Below, piece after piece: positions 37,065 through 44,997 of a stretch of DNA of 64,000 nucleotides. Both the position numbers and the translations under genes were made by a program. Location: NCBI GenBank assembly GCA_963788965.1, contig CAWBIK010000005.1, positions 930,001-994,000 of the forward strand, written 5' to 3'. The notes beneath the pieces were generated by a model. The model did not search any database. It worked only from the letters and a program-made list of their open reading frames with translations, and was not told the origin of the DNA. Position 1 is the stretch's first letter. Each line of letters starts with the position of its first letter. This DNA is from QHXQ01 sp963788965. Its GTDB lineage: Bacteria > Acidobacteriota > Blastocatellia > Pyrinomonadales > Pyrinomonadaceae.

Positions 37065-37787
37065 CTATCCCATCTTTTCTTCGTCTAACTCGCGCAGGGT
37101 GTCGAGCAATAGGTTGGTGTTGCTGTGCGCTTGGATGGTGACGGGGAAGGCTTGGGCGGTGCGCTCGAAGTCGAACGCGCCGTCGGTCAGGGCCAGCACG
37201 GCGCGCAGGGCTGCGTTGGCGTTGAGGACCGCGCTGTCCGCGCCGACGATGCGCCCTTCGTTGAAGTGGATGCGATGCGGTGCGCCGCTGCCGCTGCTGA
37301 TGGCGAGCGCGCCGGTAAGGCGTGCGTTCTCGATCACCTGCACGGCGTCGAAGACGCTGATGACGGCCAGATCGCCCGCGAAGGTGACGGCGTGCGCCCG
37401 CACGTTGGCCGCGGCGACGTGCGCGGCCGGTTGCAAGTCGGGGCGACGGGCGCGGCGGATAGCTTCGAGGCCGGGGGCGATGTTGATGCGCGGGTCGAAC
37501 TGCTTGGCTTCGAGCAGGCGCTCGTGCGCCGTGTCGAAATCCTCGCGCATGATGTATAGCTCGACGAGCGCGACGCACTGGCGGGCCGCCTCTTCCTTCT
37601 GCTCGTTCGCGTAGGCGACCTCGCGCAACTTCTCGCGCAGCCTGAGCGAGTGCGGCGACAGCTTGAGCGCCTCATGCAAACGCGCGAGCGCGCGCAGCGG
37701 CGCTTTGTATTTGAGGAACAGTTCAACGTCGAGCAGCGCCGTCTCGACCTCTTCGTTGTAACCCTTGTCTGTCTGCGTGTTGGCCAT
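37065..37787 (-). CDS. TPR plus DUF4388 (PATAN) domain protein
   Basis: A 240-residue cytoplasmic protein. Residues 10-120 are helical TPR-like repeats (LFLKYKAPLRALARLHEALKLSPHSLRLREKLREVA). The C-terminal half is DUF4388, also called the PATAN domain: FAGDLAVISVFDAVQVIENARLTGALAISS, HRIHFNEGRIVGA and AALRAVLALTDGAFDFERT. PATAN domains occur in PatA-type response regulators, often linked with gliding, phototaxis or type IV pili, as non-catalytic signalling modules. The ATG at 37787 is used; the upstream frame extension has no support. No kinase or regulator is adjacent. Confidence 0.8.
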   Translation of the reverse strand: MANTQTDKGYNEEVETALLDVELFLKYKAPLRALARLHEALKLSPHSLRLREKLREVAYANEQKEEAARQCVALVELYIMREDFDTAHERLLEAKQFDPRINIAPGLEAIRRARRPDLQPAAHVAAANVRAHAVTFAGDLAVISVFDAVQVIENARLTGALAISSGSGAPHRIHFNEGRIVGADSAVLNANAALRAVLALTDGAFDFERTAQAFPVTIQAHSNTNLLLDTLRELDEEKMG

Positions 37788-38268
37788 TGCACTTCGTGCG
37801 CGAAGACGCACATGGTCCGTCTTACGCCGCCGCGAGTTTAGCATACGGGCGTGACGGGCGAACGCCCGCGCGTCAACAAAATCGTGAGCCGCAACACGAT
37901 ATAGTATGCCGCCCAAACGCGCCGCCCGGCCTGTGTGCGGATGCGTACTGTGTCATCATCAGGCATGCATCCATCACACGCGGCCTCAACTCAACCGCCG
38001 CAAATTCGCCTGTTAATCACGTTATATTTTCGGCGTTTAGACGGCTGCAACAACGTGTGTTTCGTCGCGGGCGTCGTTGTTGCACACAGGAAACATGGCA
38101 CGCTGCATGCTCTAATCAAACCGTAAGTAGCTACCCCCAAAAGGTCACTCGCCGAAGCACCCGACGGTTGAATTGAGTGAGCGTAAAAGCGCGCGCTTGT
38201 AGCTTGTGCGGCCGACGCATGCGCGCCCAACGAGAGTCCCCAGACTCGTAAGGAGTAAAGCGACGCCT
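37788..38268. other. Divergent intergenic region
   Basis: About 480 bp between the PATAN gene and the HD-GYP gene. It is less GC-rich than its surroundings (for example the TTAATCACGTTATATTTTC stretch near 38012). No ORF, tRNA or clear hairpin was recognised. AAGGAG lies about 14 bases before the HD-GYP start. Confidence 0.4.
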
Positions 38269-38955
38269 ATGCAAAAAGAGTTGTGTCTCGACGCTGACAT
38301 CGCAGCTACCGTCCGCCTGCTCGACGGTGGCTGGGCCGATCAACTGCAACGGCTCTGCCTGCGCCTGCAAGCCGCCCGCCAGCGGTCGCAGCAGCAGCCG
38401 TCCAACGGTGCGCGCGCACTCGTGCAGCGTTTGAAACTGGCGCGACCTTCAACCTATGCACACTGCCTGCGCGTCGCGCGTTATGCGCGCCCGATGGGGC
38501 GTGCTTACGGCTTCGACGCGCCGCGTCTGCGCCAACTCTCGCAAGCGGCGATGCTGCACGACATCGGCAAGCTGTTCGTCCCCGAAGCGATCCTGAGTCG
38601 CCCGCGCAAGCCCACACGCATCGAGCGGTTCATCTTAAACAAGCATCCGAGTTTCGGCGCGCTGCTCGCTTCATGGTTCAACCTGCCGGCGGAGCTACGC
38701 GTCCGCACGGAACATCATCACGAACGTTGGGACGGGCGCGGCTACCCGCATCGCCTCGGCGGCGCGGACATTCCACTCATGGCGCGCATCGTCCAAGTTG
38801 CCGACGCCTACGACGCGATGGTGGCCGAGAGACCTTACAGTCGGCCGCTAGCGCACGCCGCGGCCATCACGGAACTGCGCGCGCACGGCGGCAAGCAGTT
38901 CGACCCGCGCGTCCTCGAAGCCTTCCTCGACACGTTCCCCGGCGAACGCGCTTGA
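38269..38955 (+). CDS. HD-GYP-type phosphohydrolase
   Basis: A 228-residue protein with an HD-GYP domain, the type that degrades cyclic di-GMP. The metal-binding pair is AAMLHDIGKLFVPEAIL (His97, Asp98), followed by HPSFGALL, then the family hallmark EHHHERWDGRGYP (residues 148-160), and IVQVADAYDAMVAERPY. Compared with consensus the DGxGYP is intact, and the second metal-binding HH is present. The first 55 residues are an unrecognised helical part without a receiver domain. ATG at 38269 is used. A strong terminator follows. Confidence 0.88.
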   Translation: MQKELCLDADIAATVRLLDGGWADQLQRLCLRLQAARQRSQQQPSNGARALVQRLKLARPSTYAHCLRVARYARPMGRAYGFDAPRLRQLSQAAMLHDIGKLFVPEAILSRPRKPTRIERFILNKHPSFGALLASWFNLPAELRVRTEHHHERWDGRGYPHRLGGADIPLMARIVQVADAYDAMVAERPYSRPLAHAAAITELRAHGGKQFDPRVLEAFLDTFPGERA

Positions 38956-38982
38956 CGCCGCTTGCAGGCAAAGATCGACCGG

Positions 38983-39022
38983 CGACGAGGGCCGCTTGCA
39001 TGAAGCAAAGCGGCCCTCGTCG
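38983..39022 (+). terminator. Terminator after the HD-GYP gene
   Basis: A perfect 15-bp stem, CGACGAGGGCCGCTT (38983-38997) against AAGCGGCCCTCGTCG (39008-39022), loop of ten, followed by TGTATATT. Confidence 0.75.
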
Positions 39023-39078
39023 TGTATATTGAGTGCGCGTTTGTTCGGGTCAATTTGTGATCAAGCTGTGGCAGCGTG

Positions 39079-39885
39079 ATGAGCAACAAGCAACGCAAGG
39101 CGGACAAGTCCGAGTTTCAATTTGAACTCGCCGACGGCGGCCGGATCGCGCGGCGCACGACGGAGTTATTGCCCGACGGCGTGTATGTGTTTGCTGACGA
39201 GTTGGCGTTTGCAGGCGTGCTATCTACCAAAGTGCTCACCTGCGCGGCGTGGCTGCTCGAACTCTACGACTTGCACGCGGGCGAACTCTACTTCATCAGC
39301 GGCGACGCACACGTCCGCCCGCGAACAAACCGTTTCGGCGTCTTTTATCCGCCGTTCACAATCTCGCAGCCGTGCTTCAACAATACAAAAGGTCATCTGA
39401 TCGGCATCGCCGCGCTTAAGTCTCTGCCCGCCGAGTTGCTGATCAGCCCGCGCGTGTTCGACACGACTTGCAGCACGTCGCCGACAAGCACGGCGCAAGT
39501 CATTGAAATCTTGCGCGCGGGCACGCACCCGCAAGCCATCGACATGAACCCGCACCCGTCGCCGCTGGCGCGCAAGACGAAAAAGTTGATCGACGAAAAT
39601 TATCTCGTCTATCCGGCAATCGCGCGCATCGCCGCGCGCCTCGGCGTCACGCACGCACATCTCACACGTCAATTCAAACTTGCGTTCGGCATGAGTCCGA
39701 GCGCGTACCTGCGCCAGTTGCGGGTCGCGGATGTGCCGCTCAGACTCGCGCAGGGCGAAGCGATCATCAACGTCTCGCACGCGGTCGGCTATAACGACCT
39801 GAGCCGGTTTTATCAACAATTTAGCCAGACCACCAAGACCTCGCCCGGCGTCTGCCGCACGATGATGAAGCCCAAACGCGGCTGA
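39079..39885 (+). CDS. AraC-family transcriptional regulator
   Basis: A 268-residue regulator. The C-terminal 100 residues contain two helix-turn-helix motifs of the AraC type: ARIAARLGVTHAHLTRQFKLAFGMSPSAYLRQLRVADVPLRL and INVSHAVGYNDLSRFYQQFSQTTKTSPGVCR. The N-terminal 150 residues are a sensor part without clear family, with a short Cys stretch (SPRVFDTTCSTSPTS). It lies 91 bp upstream of the RibD-like reductase gene, which may be its target. A preceding GTG codon at 39076 is also possible as start; the ATG at 39079 is favoured. Confidence 0.87.
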   Translation: MSNKQRKADKSEFQFELADGGRIARRTTELLPDGVYVFADELAFAGVLSTKVLTCAAWLLELYDLHAGELYFISGDAHVRPRTNRFGVFYPPFTISQPCFNNTKGHLIGIAALKSLPAELLISPRVFDTTCSTSPTSTAQVIEILRAGTHPQAIDMNPHPSPLARKTKKLIDENYLVYPAIARIAARLGVTHAHLTRQFKLAFGMSPSAYLRQLRVADVPLRLAQGEAIINVSHAVGYNDLSRFYQQFSQTTKTSPGVCRTMMKPKRG

Positions 39886-39976
39886 CGCACTTCACGTTAA
39901 GTCATATCAAAAAACGCCAAGACACGCCGCCGTGCTTACATTAAACTTGCGCCCGCTTAGAGAAAGGAGCAGCAAG

Positions 39977-40507
39977 ATGCGCAAGGTCACATTCGGTGGG
40001 GCGAACAGTCTCGACAACTATATTGCCCGCAAGGACGGCGCGGTCGATTGGTTATTGTGGGGCAAAGAAGCGGCCGCGTTTATGACGGAATACTGGCAGT
40101 CGATTGACACGGTTTTGATGGGTCGCAAGACTTACGATGTGGCGCGGCAACAGGGCAAAGGTCAGAGCAACCCTTACCCCGGCATCAAATCTTACGTCTT
40201 CTCGCGCACGTTGCCGCCAAGCAAAGACGGCGCGGTCGAGATCGTTGCGACGGACGCGGCCAAGTTTGTCCGCAAGTTAAAACGCGCGCCGGGCAAAGAC
40301 ATCTGCGTCATGGGCGGCGGCGAGTTTGCAAGGTCGTTGTTCGAGGCTAAGTTGATTGACGAGATCGGGTTCAACATTCATCCGGTCTTGCTCGGTGCGG
40401 GCATCCCTCTGTTCCATGAAATGAAACGCCAGATCAATCTGGAACTGCTCAAGTGCCAGCCCTTCAAGAACGGCTGCGTGCTGGTCACTTACCGGGTGAA
40501 ACATTGA
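39977..40507 (+). CDS. Dihydrofolate reductase-like (RibD C-terminal domain) protein
   Basis: A 176-residue protein of the RibD-C/YyaP-like dihydrofolate-reductase fold. Landmarks are KVTFGGANSLDNYIARKDGAVDWLLWG, the TVLMGRKTYDVARQQG NADPH-site segment, SYVFSRTLPP and DICVMGGGEFARSLFEAKLIDEIGFNIHPVLLGAGIPLFHE. Such proteins bind NADPH; the substrate is generally unknown and they are not the housekeeping DHFR. AAAGGAG precedes the ATG by 8 bases. It is convergent with the alpha-oxoamine synthase gene, with a palindrome between. Confidence 0.9.
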   Translation: MRKVTFGGANSLDNYIARKDGAVDWLLWGKEAAAFMTEYWQSIDTVLMGRKTYDVARQQGKGQSNPYPGIKSYVFSRTLPPSKDGAVEIVATDAAKFVRKLKRAPGKDICVMGGGEFARSLFEAKLIDEIGFNIHPVLLGAGIPLFHEMKRQINLELLKCQPFKNGCVLVTYRVKH

Positions 40508-40516
40508 ACGTTAAAA

Positions 40517-40566
40517 TGCGGATTGCGGATTAACAGAACGATTGTCTTGTTAATCCGCAATCCGCA
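40517..40566. repeat. Perfect 19-bp inverted repeat (element I)
   Basis: TGCGGATTGCGGATTAACA (40517-40535) is the exact reverse complement of 40548-40566, with a 12-base loop that contains CAGAAC-like sequence as in elements B and F. TGCGGAT is repeated at 7-bp spacing. It lies between convergent genes. Confidence 0.88.
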
Positions 40567-40589
40567 CTCCGCCTTCCGCAATGCTACCG

Positions 40590-41900
40590 TCAGGCTGTGT
40601 GGTAGAGGCGCGCTTCGGCGAGAGCGCGGTCGAAGAGTTCGACGGCGGCGTCAATCTGCGCCGTCGTGTGCGTCGCCATGACTTGAAAACGGAAGCGTGC
40701 GCGCCCGCGCGCGACCGCCGGGTACTCGACTAGATTGGCGATCAGCCCGTGTTCTTCCAACAGTCGTGCCGTCCATTTCGCCAGCCGTTCATCGCCGACA
40801 CTGACGGGCACGATGGGCGACGGCTGCCCGTAGCACTCAAGCCCGCGCGCGGTGAAGGCCGCACGCAAGCGTTCGATGTTCGCCTGCGAGCGTCGCCTGA
40901 GCGCCTCGCCTTCATGCGCGCGCGCAACCTTGAGCGCCGCCGTGACGACGCCTGCCTGCACGGGCGAGAGCGCGTTCGAGAAGGCGTGTGAGCCGCCGTA
41001 GATGCTGACGTAGTGTTTGACGGCGCGGTCGTGCGTGGCGAGGAAGCCGCCGTTGCTGGCGAACGTCTTTGAGAACGCGCCCATGACGAGATCAACTTGA
41101 CCGAGCACGCCTTGCACGCCCAGTTGCCCTGTGCCCAGCGGCCCACGCGCGTCCAGATCGTGCGCCACATCAACGAGCAGCACGGCGTTGTATTCACGAC
41201 ACGCTTCTTGCAGACGCAGGATGTCGGGGCTGTCCGAGTCCATCGAGAAGATGCCTTCGGTGACGACGAGGATGGCGTTCGCTGTGTCTTTGGCCCGGAT
41301 GCGTGCGAGCTTGCGGCGCGCGTCCTCAATGTCGTTGTGCCGAAAGAAGGTGTGGTGGTCGGTCGCGGCGCGTGCGCCTTGCATGAGACAGGCGTGCGCG
41401 TTCTGATCGAGCACGACATGATCGTTGGGCCTGACGAGCGCGACGATTGTGCCGAAACCCGCGCCCCAGCCGGTGGGAAAGAGCAGCACGTGTTCGGTCG
41501 CCAGATGTGCGGCGAGGGCCTGTTCGAGTTGGCGCGACAGAGAAGTGTTGCCTTGCAGGATAGCGGAGGCTGCGCTGTGCGGCCCGTAGTCTGCAAGCGC
41601 GCGGATGGCGGCCTCGGCGATGGCCGGATGTGAAGCCAGACCAAGATAGTCTTGCGAACCGAAGTTGAAGCCTTCAATCGTTACGCCGTTATGACTCTTG
41701 ATGCGCGTCTCGGTCGTGGGCGCTTTGTCGAGGGCACGACTGTAAGGCCACGTGCGGAGCGCGATGCGCTGCTCGACCCAGTCGCCGAGCGGGTGTGTGC
41801 GTTGGGTCAGATGCGCGCCCTTCGGGTGCGTGAACATGCCGAGATGTTTGGTGAACGCATCGGACTCGTTAATGCTATTGCACAGTTCAACAGGGATCAC
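40590..41900 (-). CDS. Alpha-oxoamine synthase (PLP-dependent acyltransferase)
   Basis: A 436-residue PLP enzyme of the alpha-oxoamine synthase branch, which joins an amino acid with an acyl-CoA; the branch includes 8-amino-7-oxononanoate synthase, 2-amino-3-ketobutyrate CoA ligase and serine palmitoyltransferase. Motifs are GSQDYLGLASHPAI, LFPTGWGAGFGTIVALV, VTEGIFSMDSDSPDI, VDVAHDLDARGPLG and the PLP lysine in MGAFSKTFASNGGFL. An N-terminal extension of about 70 residues is present, as in some serine palmitoyltransferases. The exact substrate is not decidable. It starts with GTG, with AAGGAG 8 bases upstream. Confidence 0.85.
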   Translation of the reverse strand: MIPVELCNSINESDAFTKHLGMFTHPKGAHLTQRTHPLGDWVEQRIALRTWPYSRALDKAPTTETRIKSHNGVTIEGFNFGSQDYLGLASHPAIAEAAIRALADYGPHSAASAILQGNTSLSRQLEQALAAHLATEHVLLFPTGWGAGFGTIVALVRPNDHVVLDQNAHACLMQGARAATDHHTFFRHNDIEDARRKLARIRAKDTANAILVVTEGIFSMDSDSPDILRLQEACREYNAVLLVDVAHDLDARGPLGTGQLGVQGVLGQVDLVMGAFSKTFASNGGFLATHDRAVKHYVSIYGGSHAFSNALSPVQAGVVTAALKVARAHEGEALRRRSQANIERLRAAFTARGLECYGQPSPIVPVSVGDERLAKWTARLLEEHGLIANLVEYPAVARGRARFRFQVMATHTTAQIDAAVELFDRALAEARLYHTA

Positions 41901-42315
41901 TAGAGGTCTCCTTGAGTTTTATGACGAGGTGGTTTGTATAAAATACACGCAACATGCGTGTGAGTATTTGAGTGCCACAGTCGGCGGCGCGCCGGGTAAA
42001 CGTTTAACCGCGCGAGCGCATGTGGCCCGCCGATGACTCCGTCTGAATAGAGCCATAGTTCTTCGTGCGGCACGGGTTAGCGCCGCGCGATAAATAACAA
42101 AGCAGTCACTTGTGATTAATGGATTTGCTTCGGGGCGGTGCTGCAAGCGTGCGGATTAATACGGGTCGCGCGCAAGACGGGGCCGCCTCTTAGCCGGTGT
42201 AGCTGATGGGGGCGTAAAGAACGGTATCCGCCGTGCGGAAGCGCGGAGAGTAAACGTTCTGTCTAAGGATGTCAAACCGTAATATGCAAAAATTTATGCA
42301 AACTTAACAACACGC
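41901..42315. other. Intergenic region between the oxoamine synthase and the TonB fragment
   Basis: About 415 bp with no gene. The part nearest 41930-41960 is AT-rich (TTTGTATAAAATACACG), and on the minus strand it could hold the promoter of the synthase gene (TATACA as a -10 candidate). The rest shows no recognisable structure. Confidence 0.4.
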
Positions 42316-43857
42316 TCAAAAGTCCAGCCGCAAGCCTAAGCGGACGCTGCGCGGGCGCAGGGTGCGCGTCGGGACGAGGAACGAATCGAGCAACGCTTGA
42401 CGTTGGGCGGCGGTCGCGTCGGCGCGCAACGCCGTGAAGTTGATGAACTCCGCGCCGAAGCTGAAGACGGTCTTGTTAAGCACGTTGTCGAACTCGATGA
42501 CGGGGCGCAGGCGCACGCGCTCGCTTAAGGCGAACGTGCGCGTGAGGTTGAGATCGAGCGTGTAGAGACGCGGACCCCGCCCGGCGTTGCGTGCAAGATT
42601 GCCGGTCTGCCCGATGGTCGGCAGCGCGAGGGCAGTGAGTAGTGCGGGATCAAGTTGTGTCTCAGCTTGGCGTGCGCGCAAGCGGCGCGGGTCGCCGTTG
42701 AAGACGGGGCGGTCGTTGTCAACGTCGTCGAGATTGCGATCCACGCCTAAGCTCAAGTTGAAGGGCGCGCCGGAGGCAAGGCGCAGGACGGGCGCGAGGC
42801 GCAGACGCAAAAACGCGTGCGGCAGATCGAGGACGCCTGAGAGAACGAAGCGATGGCGGCGGTCGAGCAGGCTCGGCGCACGCTCGCCGCGAAAGTCGCC
42901 CACGCGCACGGCGTCGGACGTGTTGACCACGCCGTCGTCTGTCAAATGCGAGAGCGTGTAAGCCGTGCGAAGCGAGAACGCGAAGCGGTCTGTGCGTTGA
43001 CCAAAACGGCGGCGCGCTTCGATGGTGAAGCCGTGATAGAAACTGTTGCCGACGGCGGCGAGTTGTTCCAGTTCGCCGCGCGCAGGATCGGGGCGCAGAC
43101 CGTTGACGGCAGCAAGCGCCGCGTTCAAGGCGGTCGTCGAATTGACGCTATTGAGATTGAAGATGCTGACAGGCACGTTCGCTTCGACGATGCGCGCAAT
43201 CGCGTTCGGGTCGTTCGTGTTCGTGGGCGCTATGTTAAAGCGCACGAGTTCGCCGGCCGCTGCGGCGTTGTAGAGCGGGCGCGCGCCTGTTGCGTCGCGG
43301 AAGTTGGCGAAGTCGCGCGCCAGCAGGTACGCGGTGAAGTCTTTGAAACCGGCGGGCAGGCGCGGCGCGTTCGCGTTGAACTCGCGCCATAGATGCGTCG
43401 TGCGGTTGTACGTATAGTTTGCTTCAAAGACGAAGCCGCGACCGAGTGCGCGCTCGAAGCCGATGTTAGCCTGATAACTTTCAGGGATACGCAGATTGGG
43501 ATCGAGCCTGCGCGCGAAGTTAGTTTCGACCGCGCCGAACTGGCGGACGACGGCGCTATCGGCCGCGAGCGTCTGCGGGAAACTAAGATGCGCGGCGATG
43601 AAGGCGCGGCGTTGCGCGTCGGTCAACGCTCGACCCGTAGTTGGGTCAAGCAGCGCGTCCGTGTCGAACAGGACACGCGCGCGGCCGAGTGTGAAATCGT
43701 CAATCGTGCGGAGCAGCACACGGTTATAAAAGATGCCTGCGCCCGCGCGCACGACCATCTTGCCTGTGCCGGATGGATCGTAGGCGAGCGCAAGACGCGG
43801 TGCGAAGTTGTGCGCGCAAACACGATATTCGTGGCCATTGAAACACGATATTCGCAA
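42316..43857 (-). pseudogene. TonB-dependent receptor, C-terminal half only (5'-truncated)
   Basis: 513 residues of an Oar-like receptor that corresponds only to the outer-membrane beta-barrel: NFAPRLALAYDPSGTGKMVVRAGAGIFYNRVL, then long strands and the proper C-terminal SVRLGLRLDF. Signal peptide, carboxypeptidase-regulatory domain and plug are all missing. Similarity to a receptor begins sharply at about residue 17, near position 43810, and the sequence before it is AT-rich and non-coding with a 14-bp direct repeat. The barrel itself is intact, without frameshifts. I infer that the 5' half was removed or displaced, possibly by insertion of the phage module to the right. Without a signal peptide the remnant should not be functional. 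Confidence 0.8.
43818..43854. repeat. 14-bp direct repeats at the TonB truncation point
   Basis: AAACACGATATTCG occurs at 43818-43831 and again at 43841-43854, separated by nine bases. They lie exactly where receptor homology ends. They could be junction duplications, recombinase sites or protein-binding sites. A TTGACACAGTCAA palindrome follows at 43868-43880. Confidence 0.7.
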
Positions 43858-43910
43858 GAATTCTATATTGACACAGTCAACATTGCCGGCCGATTAAATA
43901 ACATAGAGAA

Positions 43911-43940
43911 GGGGCGGTCAGCACTTGAACTGACCGCCCC
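43911..43940 (-). terminator. Terminator-like hairpin before the TonB fragment
   Basis: GGGGCGGTCAG (43911-43921) pairs perfectly with CTGACCGCCCC (43930-43940). On the minus strand it is followed by TTCTCTATGTTAT, so it may stop transcription coming from the right. Confidence 0.6.
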
Positions 43941-44017
43941 GGAGATTCTTGAGTGAGCTAACGCTCGGCGTCCTCACGCCACCGAGTATGGCGTGCATTA
44001 TACATAATGCTTCAAGA

Positions 44018-44046
44018 TTGACAACCATGTTCTATCACTTTATCCT
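44018..44046 (+). promoter_or_regulatory. Promoter for the methyltransferase gene
   Basis: Consensus TTGACA (44018-44023), a 17-bp spacer and TATCCT (44041-44046), 66 bp upstream of the start at 44113. GGGAGAG lies just before the ATG. The best -35 in the window. Confidence 0.6.
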
Positions 44047-44112
44047 CGGCGCGCTGACAATCTTTCGTTAGCCTCACGTTCCTGAATTCATGCAGCTTGA
44101 TCGGGAGAGCAG

Positions 44113-44895
44113 ATGAGACGCCGTGCCCGCATCCTACAAGTAGCTCATGATCTGTCTGCCCCCACCTTCGCCGATCTGCGCGTCTTAGACCTGGCAGTGT
44201 TCGACGGCCAGTTCAGTTTCGAGTTCGCCGCCCGTGGCGCTCAGGTCGTAGGGATCGAAGGGCGTCGAGCCAACCTCGAACTGGCCGAAGCCGAGCGCCG
44301 CCGGTTGGGATATGCAAACGTCACGTTCATTGAGGACGACGTGCGCAACTTGAGCCTTGAGCGGTATGGCTTGTTCGACATCGTGCTGTGCCTCGGTATC
44401 GCCTATCACCTTGATGCGCCCGACGTGTTTCAGTTGTTCGAGCGCGTCGCCGAGGTCTGCACGGACTTCGCCATCGTGGACACGCACGTCGCGGTGCGAC
44501 CCGACCAGCATGTGATTTACCGCGAGCAGGTTTATGCGGGCTGGTCTTATTACGAAGGCGATGAAGCGGACGCGTGGGCCGGGCTTGGCAACGCGCGCAG
44601 TTTCTGGCTTAGCCGAGCGTCGCTCTACAACGCGCTCGCAGCCGCTGGATTTTCCTCGGTGCTTGAGGTGCATAACCCGGCGATGAACGACATCCCGGCC
44701 GACCGGGTCACGCTGGTCTGCATGAAGCGCCAGCGCATCAACCTGCGGCTCACGCCGCTCGGCGACCACGAACTCACCGAACCGCATCCGGAACGACCCG
44801 CGTACCCGCCGTTGTCAGCGCGAGTGCCGGCCCTTTGGCAGAGACTGCGGCGACTGCTGTGGCGCGCCCGGCCGGGCATAGGGAATCGTTCATGA
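44113..44895 (+). CDS. SAM-dependent methyltransferase of unknown target
   Basis: A 260-residue class I methyltransferase. Motif I is DLRVLDLAVFDGQFSFEFAARGAQVVGIEGRRANLELAEA: the usual DxGxGxG is altered to DLAVFDGQ, but the following acidic residue in VVGIEG and the downstream IEDDVRNLSLERYGLFDIVLCLGIAYHLDAPDVFQLFERVAE are well kept. The C-terminus has FWLSRASLYNALAAAGFSSVLEV and then a basic tail. This shape is frequent among O-methyltransferases for sugars and lipids and among cargo genes. It stands between the truncated TonB gene and the phage module, on the opposite strand to both, with its own promoter and terminator, so it could be a phage-carried moron gene. Confidence 0.8.
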   Translation: MRRRARILQVAHDLSAPTFADLRVLDLAVFDGQFSFEFAARGAQVVGIEGRRANLELAEAERRRLGYANVTFIEDDVRNLSLERYGLFDIVLCLGIAYHLDAPDVFQLFERVAEVCTDFAIVDTHVAVRPDQHVIYREQVYAGWSYYEGDEADAWAGLGNARSFWLSRASLYNALAAAGFSSVLEVHNPAMNDIPADRVTLVCMKRQRINLRLTPLGDHELTEPHPERPAYPPLSARVPALWQRLRRLLWRARPGIGNRS

Positions 44896-44908
44896 TTTGT
44901 AAATAACC

Positions 44909-44957
44909 AGAAAGCAACAACGCCGACTTGATCATCAAGTCGGCGTTGTTGCTTTCT
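44909..44957. terminator. Bidirectional terminator between methyltransferase and phage module
   Basis: A perfect 24-bp inverted repeat (44909-44932 against 44934-44957) with a one-base centre. The arm begins AGAAAGCAACAACGCCGACT. It carries an A-rich left and T-rich right edge, so it can end transcription from both convergent units. Confidence 0.85.
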
Positions 44958-44963
44958 TCGGTT

Positions 44964-44995
44964 CTGCCTACTGCCTACTGCCTACTCCTTACTGA
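44964..44995. repeat. Tandem heptamer tract (element J)
   Basis: CTGCCTA is repeated three times, followed by the variant CTCCTTA, flanked by GGTTCTG and CTGAACC which are inverted. It is the only family member seen mainly as a direct heptad array rather than a hairpin. Confidence 0.75.
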
Positions 44996-44997
44996 AC

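Noticed and set aside
39076..39078. GTG at 39076 as start of the AraC-family gene
   Set aside because: It adds one codon before an ATG without improving the ribosome site.
43860..44112. tRNA gene as prophage attachment site
   Set aside because: No cloverleaf or TPsiC-like sequence was found in the gap between the truncated receptor and the methyltransferase gene.
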